Of a stretch of 64,000 nucleotides of DNA, positions 44,828 to 58,763 are shown piece by piece; the stretch's first letter is position 1; the number at the start of each line of letters is the position of its first letter. The position numbers and the translations under genes were made by a program. Location of the stretch: positions 82,028,889-82,092,888 of the forward strand of contig NC_092809.1 in assembly GCF_040954645.1 (NCBI RefSeq). Direction: 5' to 3'. Origin of the DNA: Diabrotica undecimpunctata. Its lineage: Eukaryota; Arthropoda; Insecta; Coleoptera; Chrysomelidae. The notes under the pieces are model-generated. The model saw nothing but the letters and a program-made list of their open reading frames with translations, did no database searches and was not told the origin of the DNA.

Positions 44828-45815
44828 AAGACAACCAAGGTGTACTGGTTGTTAATGGTTCGATGACTTTCAACTTAAGCATCTCATCAACTCCTTCGTT
44901 GAGAATTTTCTGCCTAGCAGGCGAAAGAGGATATTGTCTTTGCCTGATTGGTTTCGCATCACCAGTGTCTATATGGTGAGTATACAAGTGGGTTCTACCA
45001 ATATAATCTGTTGGGCCTATTTCCTTAAACAGTTTGACTACCGAATGTAGCTGTGATAGCTGATGGGTGGATAAATTCTCTGAACTTACTATAGTATTAA
45101 CAACACATGTTGACAGTTTAGCTGTACTATATGAAAAATTTGTGAAATCCAAAGAAATTCTAAACAATTTCATAAAATCCATACCTAAAATCATTTTATG
45201 TGAGATCGAAGGAACCACTAAAACTTTTAACTTTTGTGTGCTACCAGATAAGGTAACAGGTAAAAACACATAACCTAAGGTACTTTGGACATTACCATCA
45301 GCAGTAGTTAGCTGTACTGAAATATCATAGTGAAGATGCAAATTCAGCTTCTTAAGAAGAAATAAGGCTGGAGAGCCAATAATAGAGACATTACTACCAG
45401 AGTCTACAAGTGCAGATATTGTTTCACTGCCAATATTTATTGAAATATATGGTCGATTATCCTGTGTACGAATATCGAGAAGAGGATTAGTTCTACATAA
45501 AGTATCAGACGTTGAAATCAACGGAAAAGAAATATTCGCAGGATTTAAAGAAACATTGTGCGGTGTATCTATGGGAGTTTTGTCTATAGGTAAAGGATTA
45601 AAATCACAATTAGAATCAGAAGTTTCAGCTCGCGTTTTAATAATAGGTGGTAGTTGAAATGTTACTCTGCTTGTCCTTTGTTTGAAGTTTTCTTCAAATT
45701 TTTTCCTGGTATGTTCTTCCCTTTTAGGTTTGATGCAGACATTTGACTGCAATGAGGTTGATTCCTGTCCACTATCGAACAACCTCGCGCTTCGTTTTTT
45801 GAACATTTGGGGCAA
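44802..45815 (-). pseudogene. Gypsy protease and RT N-terminus
   Basis: A 337-codon minus-strand frame, partly overlapping the end of gag. Protease signature ALVDSGSNVSIIGS (near 45415), then KLKVLVVPSISHKMILGMDF (second conserved block), and the RT approach HHIDTGDAKPIRQRQYPLSP, MLKLKVIEPLTTSTPW. It stops shortly after the frameshift point, where the RT core frame takes over. The active site is DSG rather than DTG, as in some Gypsy lineages. Confidence 0.88.
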
Positions 45816-46945
45816 TGTGCCTTAATAACGTTCTTAAAACCGCAACCATAACAAAATTTATTTTTCTGGTACCTGCACTGAGGATACACATGACCTCATG
45901 CAACATGTTTGTTGCAATTCCAACAAATTTCATCAAGTGAATTTGTTTCATATGAAAATTTCTTATTATTATTATTAAAGTGGGGTATAGATAACGCAGA
46001 CTCAATTCTTTTACAGTAAGAGGTAAGATCAGATACAGTGTCTATATCGTGCAAAGCCAAAGCTTTGATGTAGTCTGGCAAAAGACCACGTCTAATTTCA
46101 GATACTTTATCTTTCTCTGAAACGGCAGAAGGTAAACGGAAGAAAAGAGCTTCAAAATTAGAGATAAATGTAGATACAGGTTCTCGAAAAGATTGCCTTG
46201 TAGAACGAATTTGTTCCCACAAATTCCTCTCATAATCTGCCGGAAGATAAGTTTCCTTTAAAGCGGCAACTAAGTCAGACCATGACTGAAATGTCTTTTT
46301 AAGAAGATGATTATGCCACCAAGTGAAAGCATTGCCATCAAACAGATCTCCTGCAGAAAGAAACAGGTCATCATTAGAACAATTCCTGGAGATTTTAAGC
46401 ATCTCAATTTGTTCAAGAAAAGGAATCAAAGGCTGTTTGCCGGAAAACTGTTGAATTCCCCATTTATAAATGGGCACAGACTTCACTACTGAAGATGCAG
46501 TATGTGATTCTACCCTAACTGGAGTAGATTCTGAAGGAAGATTAAGTTTTTCCACAAGCACACCCTCAATTGACAATAATTTACTCCGTAACTGTCTTTT
46601 GACTGTTTCCTGCGTTGAAGAAGTGGTCTTCAGACGAGATACACGGCCAGACAAATGAGTTAAACGAGAACAAATACATTTGTACCTATAATCAGACTTA
46701 CTACCTGAAAATTCATCGATGATACTAGATAAATCAGCAAGAGTAGCCAAGGCCTGATTATGGTCTTGCTCAAATTCAAGAGGGACAACTGTTTCAGAGA
46801 AGCTTCTGTCTGATGCTTCCTGAGACAAAATTCCACTAAGGACTCTTCTTTTCTCATCGACAGTAGAAGGAACCTCAAGATCTCTAATAATTAACTCATA
46901 GGTTAACTCATCAGTTTTCAAATGCTTAGGGTTGATGGTAGCCAT
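45662..46945 (-). pseudogene. Gypsy Gag with in-frame TGA at the zinc knuckle
   Basis: The ATG at 46945 gives a 349-codon frame: helical N-terminus, capsid region (WGIQQFSGKQPLIPFLEQIE, LFDGNAFTWWHNHLL, ETYLPADYERNLWEQI, RQSFREPVSTFISNFEAL), then ICWNCNKHVA and a TGA at 45896-45898. The same frame continues to 45662 with GHVYPQCRYQKNKFCYGCGF and AHCPKC. So the stop sits inside the CCHC/Cys-rich nucleic-acid-binding region. A point mutation is the simpler reading; readthrough is the alternative. The frame is otherwise open. Confidence 0.85.
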
Positions 46946-47340
46946 TTTGTAAGATTATTTAAAAAACAATAATTTATGTAAACCAACAAGTAACCAAATC
47001 AACTTTAAAGATAAAGATAATTAAATGTACGAAAATAATATAAAACTACTATTTTATATTTAATTAAGTTTTAACACTACCCAACAACACATGAACTTGT
47101 CAAGGTTAATGATAACCAGCAGACAAAAAAGGTCGGTGATCAAAAAAAAACTATCAGTAAAAATTAGATAAAAAAAATAAGTATAAAAAAGTAAGTAAGA
47201 TAGAAAATAGATATTTTTACTGAAATTTAATAATTTTACTACTCAAAATAGGAAGAAAAAAATGTTAAAGATAATAATAGCAAGAAAATATAAAAGTATT
47301 GTTTCAACTAAATACAAGAATGTATGCATTACTCAGAGTA
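46946..47340 (-). other. 5' leader of the nested Gypsy element
   Basis: A+T-rich, between the primer-binding site and the gag start; no ORF. Contains several AAAGATAA words like the 3' non-coding region. Confidence 0.6.
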
Positions 47341-47358
47341 TATTACGTTGGTGCGCCA
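47341..47358 (-). promoter_or_regulatory. Primer-binding site of the nested Gypsy element
   Basis: On the minus strand, three bases after the LTR end, TGGCGCACCAACGTAATA. It begins TGG as expected for tRNA priming. The same spacing is used in the element at 51118-62583. Confidence 0.7.
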
Positions 47359-47361
47359 ATT

Positions 47362-48766
<1,405 letters not shown>

Positions 48767-49366
48767 ACCACGCAATTTTCGGATTTAAAAAAGACATTTC
48801 TTTGGTGTTCTTTGTCCCGAAGAAAAATAAAATAGTGTTAGTAGCTTCTTCACTTCATCATGATACAGAATTTGACCACAAATCAAATAAACCTGAGATT
48901 ATAGACTTTTATAATCACACAAAAGGTGGCGTAGATATGGTTGACGAAATGTCTGCGTTATATAATGTGTCTCGTAATAGCAAGCGATGGCCTCTAACAA
49001 TTTTTTTTCACTGCTTAATAATGCAGGAATAAATAGTTATGTTATTTATCAACATAACAAGCCAACTAAAAAACTAAAACGCAGATTTTTTTTAAAAGAC
49101 TTGGTTTGGCACTAATTAAACCATATATTGAAAAAAGAGGTAACAATCAAAGAATACCATCAGACATAAGAGCCAAACTAAAAAGAAATGATGGCGAAGA
49201 GGACTCTCAAGGACCTCCAAACAAGAAGCAACGAACAACATCCAGATGTGGAGTGTGTCCCCGTGGAAAGGACAGAAAGTGCCAAAAAAAATGTGTGAAA
49301 TGTGCAATTTTTCTTTGTCTTGAACATTGTGTATATTTTTGTTCTAAATGTGCACATAATTGTTAA
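48767..49366 (+). pseudogene. piggyBac transposase, C-terminal third
   Basis: It resumes after the Gypsy element with SLVFFVPKKNKIVLVASSLH, YNHTKGGVDMVDEMSALYNV (the third catalytic Asp, near 48935) and SKRWPLTIFFHCL. Frameshifts at two T-runs (near 49000 and 49085) break it. The end has the Cys-rich zinc-binding tail CGVCPRGKDRKCQKKC, VKCAIFLCLEHC and CSKCAHNC, as in other piggyBac transposases, where it helps recognise the ends. The stop is at 49364-49366. The rest to 49702 is 3' flank. Confidence 0.88.
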
Positions 49367-49702
49367 TTATGCTATTTAAACAAAAGTTCCTAGTTACTTT
49401 TTATAAAATTTGTATTTTTTTTATTCTATATCTCTAATAAAAATTTTGGTAACAAAAATTGTGGTAGTGGTTTAAATATAAACTAAATTTTAGTATATTT
49501 TTTAAATCGTTGAATTTTTAACGGAAATTTTTTAAATGATTTATCTTTGAAAAATATTATATAATAATATAACCATGATTTAAAATCTTTAGGTTGCATG
49601 TAAAAATAAAATATTTTCTCAATTTTATAAATAATAAAAATGGGGTGATAATTACCCCAACACACAGCTCCTGTCAGAAAATTTCACCACACAGTCGCCG
49701 GG

Positions 49703-50757
49703 TTAATAACAAATTCAACATTTCATTTGGATACCCAAGGGCAGATACCTGTAGCAAGTGTGATGAGTTTAATGCAAAAATCAAGACTTTTCATTCTGTT
49801 GACGATGCAGCACAGATAAAAGCTCTATCTACTGAAAATAACTTGCACAAAAGTCGTGCCCAAGTTTTCTATGATAGAAAACGAGCTGCCCGAATAAAAG
49901 CTAGGAGAACTTTTGAATATGAATCAATCGTCATGGACTACCAGAAAAACATTTCGCTACCCAACATCAGCACTAACGATGTTTATTATAGGAGACAACT
50001 TTCTATGTTTTCTTTCAACATTCATGTGCCGTCTTCAGGAAAATCCTGTTTTTTTACATATCCTGAATATGTGTCAAGGAAAGGATCCGACGAGGTATCA
50101 TCGTTTCTCTTCTATTTCATTTTTAATGAACTACCAACAGAAGTCCGTCATCTTCACATTTTCTGCGACTCAGCTGGTGGACAAAATAAAAATTTCACAG
50201 TTGTTCGGCTACTTCATTACATTGTCCATGACATAAAGCGTCTAGATACTATTCAAGTTACATTCCCCATTAGAGGACATTCGTATCTAGAATGTGATAA
50301 AAACATGGGCTTGATAAATTTGAAGACTAAGATGGAACTACCCGTAGATTGGATAAATGTGTTAAAAGATGCAAGAAAAAAGCCGGAACCGTTCAAAGTT
50401 ATAGACGTGGACCAGACATTAACGAAATAGTGGACTACATTTCTCCAAGAAAAATTTATTCGTAAGTGTCCAATAGCTCTGCAACAAGTAAGAGAACTTC
50501 GATTGGTGAAAGACAAACGCGGATTGGTTTTTTACCGAACCACTTATAATGGCATTTGGGAAAGCAAGCAAATAACAGGTAGATCAATAAAATCTGTTGT
50601 TCCAAGAAAAATGAAAGATGGCGAATTTGAGCTACCAAGTCAAGCATACCATAGACCATTACCGATTTCCCAGGCTAAGTACAACGATTTACAAGTTTTA
50701 AAACGATTTTGTCTTCAAAATGCTCAAGAATTTTACGAAACATTGCTATACAAATGA
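49703..50757 (+). pseudogene. Transposase of the outer DNA transposon, C-terminal half
   Basis: Resumes after the piggyBac TTAA with NKFNISFGYPRADTCSKCDE. Then the candidate catalytic residues: Asp in SIVMDYQKN (near 49935), Asp in HIFCDSAGGQNKN (near 50167) and Glu in RGHSYLECDKNMG (near 50290), with about 77 and 41 codons between them. One in-frame TAG at 50428-50430; the same frame goes on to 50757 with ALQQVRELRLVKDKRGLVFY and FELPSQAYHRPLPISQAKYN. The DxxGGQNKN motif is shared with many uncharacterised insect transposon proteins. The family is known to me only by pattern. Confidence 0.75.
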
Positions 50758-51032
50758 AAAATCTCTGTGTAGGCTTATGTAGAAAGTGGACAACGTTGGT
50801 TTTTAACAAGTTATTTGTGACGTTAACGTGCTTTTTTATTTTTTCAACAAAATCTAATAATGTTAAGTTCGTATTCTTTTGTTTAGATATTAATAATATA
50901 GTAATAAACTACTTAAAAATATTTGTATGCAGTTTTATTTATTTCTAAGATCATAACCAGCAGATTAGTCACGTTGATTAACTTTTCTCTGTAAGTTACT
51001 TTTGTGACATCGTTTATTTTTTCCCCTTACCC

Positions 51033-51035
<3 letters not shown>
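50758..51035. other. 3' flank of the outer DNA transposon with terminal inverted repeat
   Basis: Non-coding sequence ending with the right inverted terminal repeat, which runs to CCCCTTACCCTTC at 51035. Confidence 0.7.

Positions 51036-51117
<82 letters not shown>
51036..51117. repeat. (TA)n microsatellite
   Basis: Between the outer DNA transposon and the second Gypsy element; probably the same tract as 35568-35646, split by insertion. Confidence 0.95.
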
Positions 51118-51121
<4 letters not shown>

Positions 51122-53121
51122 ATGATGTATTGTTATGATGTATTGTTTGTTTGTGAATGATGAGCAATGAGTGTTATTTAATAATATAGGGTTTTTATCG
51201 CGGTTCTCAAAGAATTAGTTTGTAAGTACTTTTTTAAATTATATTTATTATATCTATTATGAAACATATATATCTAACCTAGCCAATATAAATTTAAAAT
51301 AAACTATCTTTAAATTAAAATTCTTATGAAACTAATTAAATTCTATAGACAATGTAAAATTTAAACAAACTATCTTCAAAATTGAAATTGTTATGACACT
51401 AACTAAATTATATTAACAAAATTTTGTACCTTTCTGTCACTGAATGCCTAAATGAACTGTTTTCCACTGTATAGATTATAATCACCACTCAAATGTCTTC
51501 TTCTCAGCTTCGGTTATCCTTGTTTTTGTGAAATTACTTTTTCCAATTATCAGCTTCCACCAATTTAAGATATTTTTCTTCACAGCATTTATAAACCACC
51601 AAGCAAACCAGCAAACAGCATTTATTTTTATTCTTCTTTTCAATATATCAATATCCAATCACCAAAAATATTATTTAATTTTAATATTCAATTAATACTT
51701 CTTCCATTATCATCATTTATACATAACATAATTTTTAATCTTCAATAATATTTTCTTTATACTGTTTCTTAATCTTGATTTAACTCACTATATTGAACAA
51801 TTGTAACTGATTGACTGCCTCTAACTAATTTTCATCCTAAAACTGGCCATCATAGTAACTGTAACTCATAACTGATTGACTAACTGAATGGACTGGACTT
51901 ACTAAACTGCTCTCTTGAATCCAAATCACGGGTATTTATATCTTTTTAATCTTCCAGAACCATCTGGTAAGAAATCATGTTCGATTTATTCCATTAAACA
52001 CATGTCTGAATTTTCTGGAAACAGTATATGTTCGATCCACAGACATAACCATTATTCTCGAATGTTCGACCGTAAACAAAGGTCAAATTCTGCATTCTGG
52101 AGAATTCGTTAATTTTCTATTGATAATTTTGTTGACATTTAGGATTTTCAGATCAGAATAAACACTTAAATCAGTAAATATATATATGTTACGAGCAAAG
52201 CCCGAAATTGGACAATCCTAGCATTGTACGGAAATTATTGTCCACTTCTAGCATTGTACCCCCAAACTGTACAATGTCCGAAATGATCAAAATTAAAAAT
52301 GATTATTGAAACGCTCATCGATTCGTCTTGATTATTATTGACAAGCGACACACCAAATCAAAAATCGAACATTTCTTATTAATTATTTGATATTTTTATA
52401 TTTTCTATTTATGTATAGAGTTCTTGTTTTTCGAATCGTCAATGTGATAGAGGGCTGTGTCAAACTAAAATATAAATAATAAGAATTTGTTCTGCAATAG
52501 AGTAATAATGTGAGTGAAACATTATAAAGCTTCAAGAGATAGGTACATCACTGTACTATAATATAGGGAAGATGTTTGTGAATCGATATCTGTCATATTC
52601 TCCCAAACTTTGACGAATGGCTACTTATTGAAATTCGAACATTGTACAGCAATTCTTTTATACAAAGTCCGACGATTATGTCTATTTCGGAGATTGTACA
52701 GTAAAGGGGTACAATGCTAGAAGTGGACAAGATTTTCCGTACAATGCTAGGATTGTCCAATTTCGGACATTGCTCGTAACATATATATATTAAACATTTT
52801 AAACTAACATTATTATTATAACCCCACTTTATATTCCTAATTATTTAAAATGTCACTTGGAGAGTATGTATATCTGTCTGTCACTCACATGTATAGTTGG
52901 TTGTCTAGTCACATGGCTCACTTAAATATATCTACCACATTATAATTACTAAAATACAACTTTGTACAATTATTATATGCTAATTTCTTAAAAATGCCCT
53001 CACATAAATATATTTTTATAAAATTCTTTAGTATATAACTTATTAAAATAACCAAATTTAATATCTAATATTATCTAATGTGTAACTTATAAATTAATTT
53101 CTATAAACACCAATCATATCA
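51118..53121 (-). repeat. 3' LTR (left) with inserted MITE
   Basis: 2004 bp including the 595-bp MITE at 52187-52781. It starts with TGTTATGATGTAT written twice in tandem, while the other LTR has it once. Its inner end CATATCA adjoins AATATTATTTTGGGGTAT (minus strand), a purine-tract-like primer. Confidence 0.93.
52187..52781. mobile_element. Palindromic MITE inserted in the 3' LTR
   Basis: Ends TGTTACGAGCAAAGCCCGAA and its complement; inverted arms of roughly 50 bp containing CCTAGCATTGTACGGAAA. Subrepeats of CTAGCATTGTAC recur inside. It is absent at the equivalent place of the other LTR (62245), which shows the empty TA-rich site, so it arrived after the retrotransposon. No ORF. Confidence 0.92.
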
Positions 53122-53655
53122 ATACCCCAAAATAATATTTAAAATAAATAATTTACTTATTATTTTTTTAAATATTAATTTTCTCATACCTTAGTAAATA
53201 TAAATTTAATAATTCAAATTTTTTTTCAATTGTTCTATTAAATACATCCCTGTTCCCTGTCTATGTCAAACTGTCATGTCAAATAGAGCAATTGGAGGCT
53301 ATATGAGAAAATAAACATATAATCTAATCATCTATTATTGTGTTATGTTTAGTTATAGACAAAATCTAGGAATTATTTCCATTCAACAGGCTTTCATCCA
53401 TATGAATTGGTAAGTTTTACACTTTATTAGGTATATTAGAAAGACATTTATAAATTCAATTTTGTATCTAACCCCAAATTATGATTTTTAGGGTACAAAA
53501 TAATTTCCATATGTACAAGACAACAAGTATGATGTCAAATTGATTCACAATAATGAAATCTACCATCTATTTAACAAATCAAGTCTATTGAATAAAATGG
53601 ATATATTAGTGAACTGTTAGTGTTTTTATATTAGTGTTAAAAGGTATAGAAAACA

Positions 53656-54650
53656 TTATTCAATCTCTTCATAATATTTAAAGATGTCGTTGATATGAAA
53701 CATGCCTCTTATTCTATTCTCTGCATCTATTAACACATAACTATTTAGTCCATTCTGATTTTCAATTCTGTATGGACCTTCAAACATTGGTTGTAATTTC
53801 TTACAACGGTTTTCTTTAACATTACTTTTTCTAAGTGAACGAATTAACACTTTATCTCCTTTTTGAAATGTGATTGGTTTTTTTATTTTTCGATTTTGTC
53901 TTCTGATATATTTTTCAGCTTTCCTCCTAATTCGATTATTCACTTTCTGCATTACTTGTTCTAACATATCACTAACTAACTTGTTCACTAATCCATTTTC
54001 TGTTTCCTATATGGCCAAACATTAAATATTCTGGTACTTCCTCTGTATTTAAATTATGTGTATTATTTAAAAAATATTCTACTTGTGGTATATGTTGCTG
54101 CCACGTTTCATGTTGATTCTGGCACACTATTCTTAAATATTTTATAACTTCTTTAATATATCTTTCTGCAGGATTTGCCTGAGGATGTCTGATACTTGTA
54201 AAATGAATGTTGATTCCCTTTCTCTCACAAAATGCCCGAAATTTTTAGTTGTTAAAATATGTAGCATTATCTATTATGCAATTTCTAAATGGTCCTATTT
54301 CTTCGAAAAATTGATTAATATATAATTTCAGTGTTTTAACATTTGTTCTTGAGCAGGGATATAGTTTAATAAATTTTGTATATAAATCAACTATCACTAG
54401 TATATGTTTTTTTTTGGACTTGGAACTAAATTTGAGATAAAATCCATGGACACTGTATTTAGTTTTTCATATACAACATTAGATCTATATGTGTTCTGGT
54501 TTTTGAAATTCTTTTCTTTGTTTATTTGACATATTTGGCATTGAGTAGTAATTTCTTTTGCTATACTTATGTCATTCTTTGCAAAATAATTGTCCCTAAA
54601 TATAGCATCCATAGCTTTCTTGAACCAATATGCATGTAATTGTTATGTAA
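53656..54650 (-). pseudogene. Second Gypsy: integrase (broken)
   Basis: Minus-strand 54612-54397: AKNDISIAKEITTQCQICQI (zinc-binding Cys pair) then LNTVSMDFISNLVPSPKKN (first catalytic Asp), ending in a stop. After ~400 bases with shifted frames, 53988-53656 holds the C-terminal module: KYIRRQNRKIKKPITFQKGD, KVLIRSLRKSN, FEGPYRIENQNGLNSYVL (GPY-type) and GMFHINDIFKYY. The core Asp and Glu of the middle region lie in the degraded part. Confidence 0.85.
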
Positions 54651-56633
54651 ATTTTTCAATATTTTCTTTGCTAAAGTTCTAGTTATTACATATACTTCTA
54701 TGCCATTTATTATTTTATAATAAACTCCATCTTTCTTAAGGACTTTTTGTTTTTCACTCAAATTGATCTGATCTCTTATAATTTCTTCTTTAGAATATAA
54801 TCCTGTACTTTCTACTAATTGATTTAATCCAATTTTTATTGTTCGCTGCCCTTTATGTGATGTATTTTCTAACCTTGATAAAGCATCTGCCACTATATTG
54901 GATTTTCCAGAAATGTATTTGATTTCAAAGGAGTATTCACTCAATATTAGACTCCACCTATGTATTCTACTGTTTCCATATTTGTTATTTAATATAGATG
55001 TTAAAGCTTGGTGATCTGTTTCTATTGTAAATTCATTACCCAACAAATAAAATCTTAATTTTGTGACACAGTGTATAATACTTGCTAGTTCTAATTCTGA
55101 AACTGAGTAACCCTTTTCATGTGGCTTTGTAATTCTTGAAATGAATTGTATTAGGTATTCGACCCCATCATGTATTTGTAATAATACCCCTGATAATCTC
55201 TCTATGGATGCATCTGTTCTTAATATGAATGGCTGTGTGTAGTCAGGATAGTATATTTTCAAATTTGATAGAAAAATGTTTTTAATCTCTTGGAATGCTA
55301 GTTTTCTTCTCTGATCCCATCTCCATTTTACACCTTTTTTCAGTAGTTCAAGTAATGGAATTTCTTTTATACTTAGATCTGGTATCATCCTTTTATAATA
55401 ATTAATTATTCCAATAAATCCTCTTAAAGTTCTTAAATTGTGTGGTGTTTTATATTCCTGAATGACTTGTGTCCGTTCTGGATCCATTTCGATTCCCTTA
55501 GTGTTAAGTTTATAACCTAGATATATTACTTCTTTTTGAACAAATTTACATTTTTCTTGATTTATTTTTAGTCCAACTTTGTCTAATCTATTTATTATAA
55601 TTTTTAGGTGTTTCTCATGATCTTCAGCCGTTTTAGAAAAAATTAAGATATCATCAATGTAGTGAATTACAAAATGTTCATATTGATCTAAAATATCATG
55701 AAGACATCTGCATAGAGCACTGCAAGATGATTGAAGTCCAAATGGTACTACTTTGAATTGATATAATACTCCATCTATCTGAAATCCCGTATACTGTCTA
55801 CTTTTTCTTTCTAGAGGTATTAACCAGAAACTATGCTGTAAATCGATTTTAGTGAAAAATGACATTCCTGTAATTCTTCCTAATATTCCATCACTCATTG
55901 GTGCTTCAAATTGCTTTTCAGTAATCTTGTTAATATTCCTTGCATCCAAACATAACCTGATTTCACCTGATCTTTTATGTACTACTACTAAAGGTTTTAT
56001 GAAACGCGTAACTGCCTTTTCAATGATTCCATCTTCTAACATATTATTAATCGTTCTGTTTGCTTTTTCTCTGTATTTATATGGTATTGGGTATGATTTT
56101 GTTTTAAAATCTTTTTCTTCTTTAACTTTTATTATATGGATATAATTTTGTGCAATTCTATTTTCTTTATTGACAAGTCCCTTGTGTTGCTGCAGTATGG
56201 AAATGACTATTGATTTATATTCTTCAGGGCAATTTAAAACTTTTATCATATCTTCTTCTTTACAAATAAAATTATTCTTCATTATGTACTCATTATTCCT
56301 TGCTTCCAATTTTACGCACTCCACCTCGTAGGCATCCATCTGCTTAAAATTTCCATTCCTTAAATATTCACTACAATAATTATTCTTTACATTCTTTTGG
56401 GACATTTCCCTATCATCAAAATATATTTCTTCTTCATAAATATCATTATTTCCTTTTAATACCCTATCAACTCTTATTCCTTCTTCCACCTCATCTTTCT
56501 GCATAAATTTAATTATTTGCCCTTCCAAAGTTACCATTTTTTCTTTAAAATCTATCTTTACTTTCTTCTTTTCCAATTCATCATTTCCCATTAATATATC
56601 AACACATAAATCCTTGACAATAAATCCTTGCAT
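54567..56633 (-). pseudogene. Second Gypsy: RT and RNase H
   Basis: 688 codons on the minus strand. RT: IRLCLDARNINKITEKQFEA, TKIDLQHSFWLIPLE, FKVVPFGLQSSCSAL, catalytic IHYIDDILIFS. RNase H: FILRTDASIERLSGVLLQIH, VSELELASIIHCV, TIETDHQALTSIL, and the LSRL region before the integrase. The N-terminal 60 codons (VDILMGNDELEKKKVKIDF) are the protease tail. The frame stops in the integrase zinc region through a shift near 54600. The RT itself seems intact. Confidence 0.92.
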
Positions 56634-56900
56634 ATTAATTTCTTTATTAAGAATATTAGTTTATCAATTTCACCCACTTCTGACTAACTTCTTATTATTT
56701 GCACCAACAATTTTAATTTTTGGAATCTTTATTATATCTGATAGTTTTATTGTATTAAAAATAAAATTCTCCGAGACTAAAGTACTTTCTGAACCAGTAT
56801 CTATCATAATCTTAATCATTTTATTTTTGGCCAAAGCATTTATATAAATTAAATTAATAGATTCAATAATTTTATCTTCATTTAAAGAAATAAATTCAGA
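56634..56900 (-). pseudogene. Second Gypsy: retropepsin
   Basis: The minus-strand reading KNKMIKIMIDTGSESTLVSE (near 56780-56830) has the DTGS active site and leads to KIPKIKIVGANNKKLV. A stop and a shift then separate it from the frame beginning at 56633, which carries the second conserved block (ILMGND). So the protease is broken in this copy. Confidence 0.8.
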
Positions 56901-56944
56901 AGGTTTTTCATAATAGCAATGGCCTAACTTGTAATTCAGAAAGT

Positions 56945-58623
56945 TTACTGAACAAAATTTTGATTATTAGAATTGTCAGATTGTATCTGACCACTTGGAT
57001 GTGATGTCCTATGTCTTTCCCTACTATGACTTCTACTCACATTTTCTTGCCCTGTACTATTTCGTTCCCTGTCTTCGCAGCTTCTATTCCTTCGTACACA
57101 ATTTACCTGTCTGTTGTAATTAGGTCGTTCTGTATTTCTTCTATTGTTAAAATCGTGTCTATTATAATTAGTATTGTTATTAAAATTTTGTCTATTATAA
57201 CTAGTATTGTTATTAAGATTCTGTCTATTTTGATTATTGTTATTATTATTAAAATTTTGTAAACTATCACCATACCTAGTATTATTGTTATATGATTGTC
57301 TATATTGTTGATTATCATTCTTATTATATTGAAAGTTATTATTGCCTTTTCTATTGTTGTTATTATTACTTGTCATATTACCTCTTTGTATTCTTTGAAT
57401 AAAATTAATAAAACTCTCTATTGTTTGAATATTTTGTACAGTTACTATTTGCACAACATCAGCATCAAAATGTCTAGATACATTTTTTCATCCTCTCTAA
57501 GTGGTGGTTCTAAATATTTTGCAACTGTTATCAGTTTCAATGCATAATCTACCATATTTGATTTTAAATTGTGATTATACTTTCCAAAATATAGAATTTC
57601 TCTAAACTTGGCTTGCTCTAATTCACCCCAATAATAATTTAAAAATTTATTTTCAAATGTTTGAAAATTATCTAAATAATTTTCAATACTAGCAAACCAA
57701 GTTGCTGCATTGTCATTTAATGTCATTCTAATATAATCTTTAATATCATTAATATTATTCACTAATCTTAATTTATGTTTTAAACTGTTTATGTATACTC
57801 TAGGATGCAAATTTTTTATATTACCAGTGAATTTAATCCCAGTCTCATTTGTTAAATTTAAGTAAGGTCTCCCTATGTCTCTCATTTGTGAAATATCATC
57901 TATTCTCTGTTCCACATTTCTTATTTGATTACTATTTATTTGGATATTTTGTTGTATATCGTCTAATTTTTCTTCTGCGTTTCTCCTGTCTTCGTTAATT
58001 TTTACTTCTAAGTTACATTTCTGCAACTCTATTTTCTGTTCTATATCTATCTTATTATCTTGAATAATCCTCTTTACTTCTGTCCTCTCATTGTCTATCC
58101 TTTTCTTATAGTCATTCCGTATACTTTTTATTTCATTTGCTACTTTTTTCTCTGCAGCTTCAAGTTTTTTATCCATTTGTTTTTCCATTTGTTTTACAAT
58201 TTTATTATTATTATCTTCTATTTTCTTTTCTAATTTTCTATGATTCTCTTCCAATTTCTGTTCCATTTTTTTCATGTCTTCTTTGACTTCTTTTGAATTC
58301 TGTTCCATTTTTTGTTCTATTTTTTTCATGTCTTCTTTGACTTCTTTTGAATTCTCTTCCATTTTTTGTTCTATTTTTTTCATGTCTTCTTTGACTTCTT
58401 TTGAATTCTCTTCCATTTTTTTCGTATTCTCTTCTATTGTCTTGTTCATCTGCATCATTAATGACATCAAAGCTGCCATATTGACCTTTTCCTCTCTTTC
58501 TGGATTCATTTCTGCAGTATCTTGTGGAACTTGAACTAAACTCTCCTCTTGTGTAGGTTGTGTTTCTACTTCTACATCTTCTTCATTCTTTTTGCTTCTT
58601 GTACCTTTCTTTCCTTGAGACAT
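56945..58623 (-). pseudogene. Second Gypsy: Gag with coiled coil and Asn-rich tail
   Basis: The ATG at 58623 is on the minus strand. Residues about 50-250 are an almost pure coiled coil with three tandem copies of an 18-residue unit (EENSKEVKEDMKKIEQKM), followed by Lys/Glu-rich helices. Then comes a Gypsy capsid-like region (FTGNIKNLHPRVYINSLKHK, LNDNAATWFASIENYL, FLNYYWGELEQAKFREILYF). One missing base near 57480 shifts the frame; the continuation (57454-56945) is extremely Asn-rich with NNNN runs and Arg/Ser-rich end, and contains CVRRNRSC but no classical CCHC knuckle. Confidence 0.88.
58272..58434 (-). repeat. 54-bp tandem repeat inside gag (x3)
   Basis: Three nearly identical copies of TTCATGTCTTCTTTGACTTC..., each 54 bp, encode the 18-residue coiled-coil unit. 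Confidence 0.92.
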
Positions 58624-58743
58624 TTTGAGACTTTACTTGTTCAAATATAATTAAAAATAAAATCTATAATTTTTTCTTTCTAATGAAAATTAATTTAATT
58701 ATATGAGAGCACTTATCTTCCCAAACTAATTCTTTTAAATAGA

Positions 58744-58763
58744 GAGCCCCACGTTGGGCGCCA
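58744..58763 (-). promoter_or_regulatory. Primer-binding site of the second Gypsy element
   Basis: Minus strand TGGCGCCCAACGTGGGGCTC, three bases after the LTR end; a typical retroelement primer site. Confidence 0.8.
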
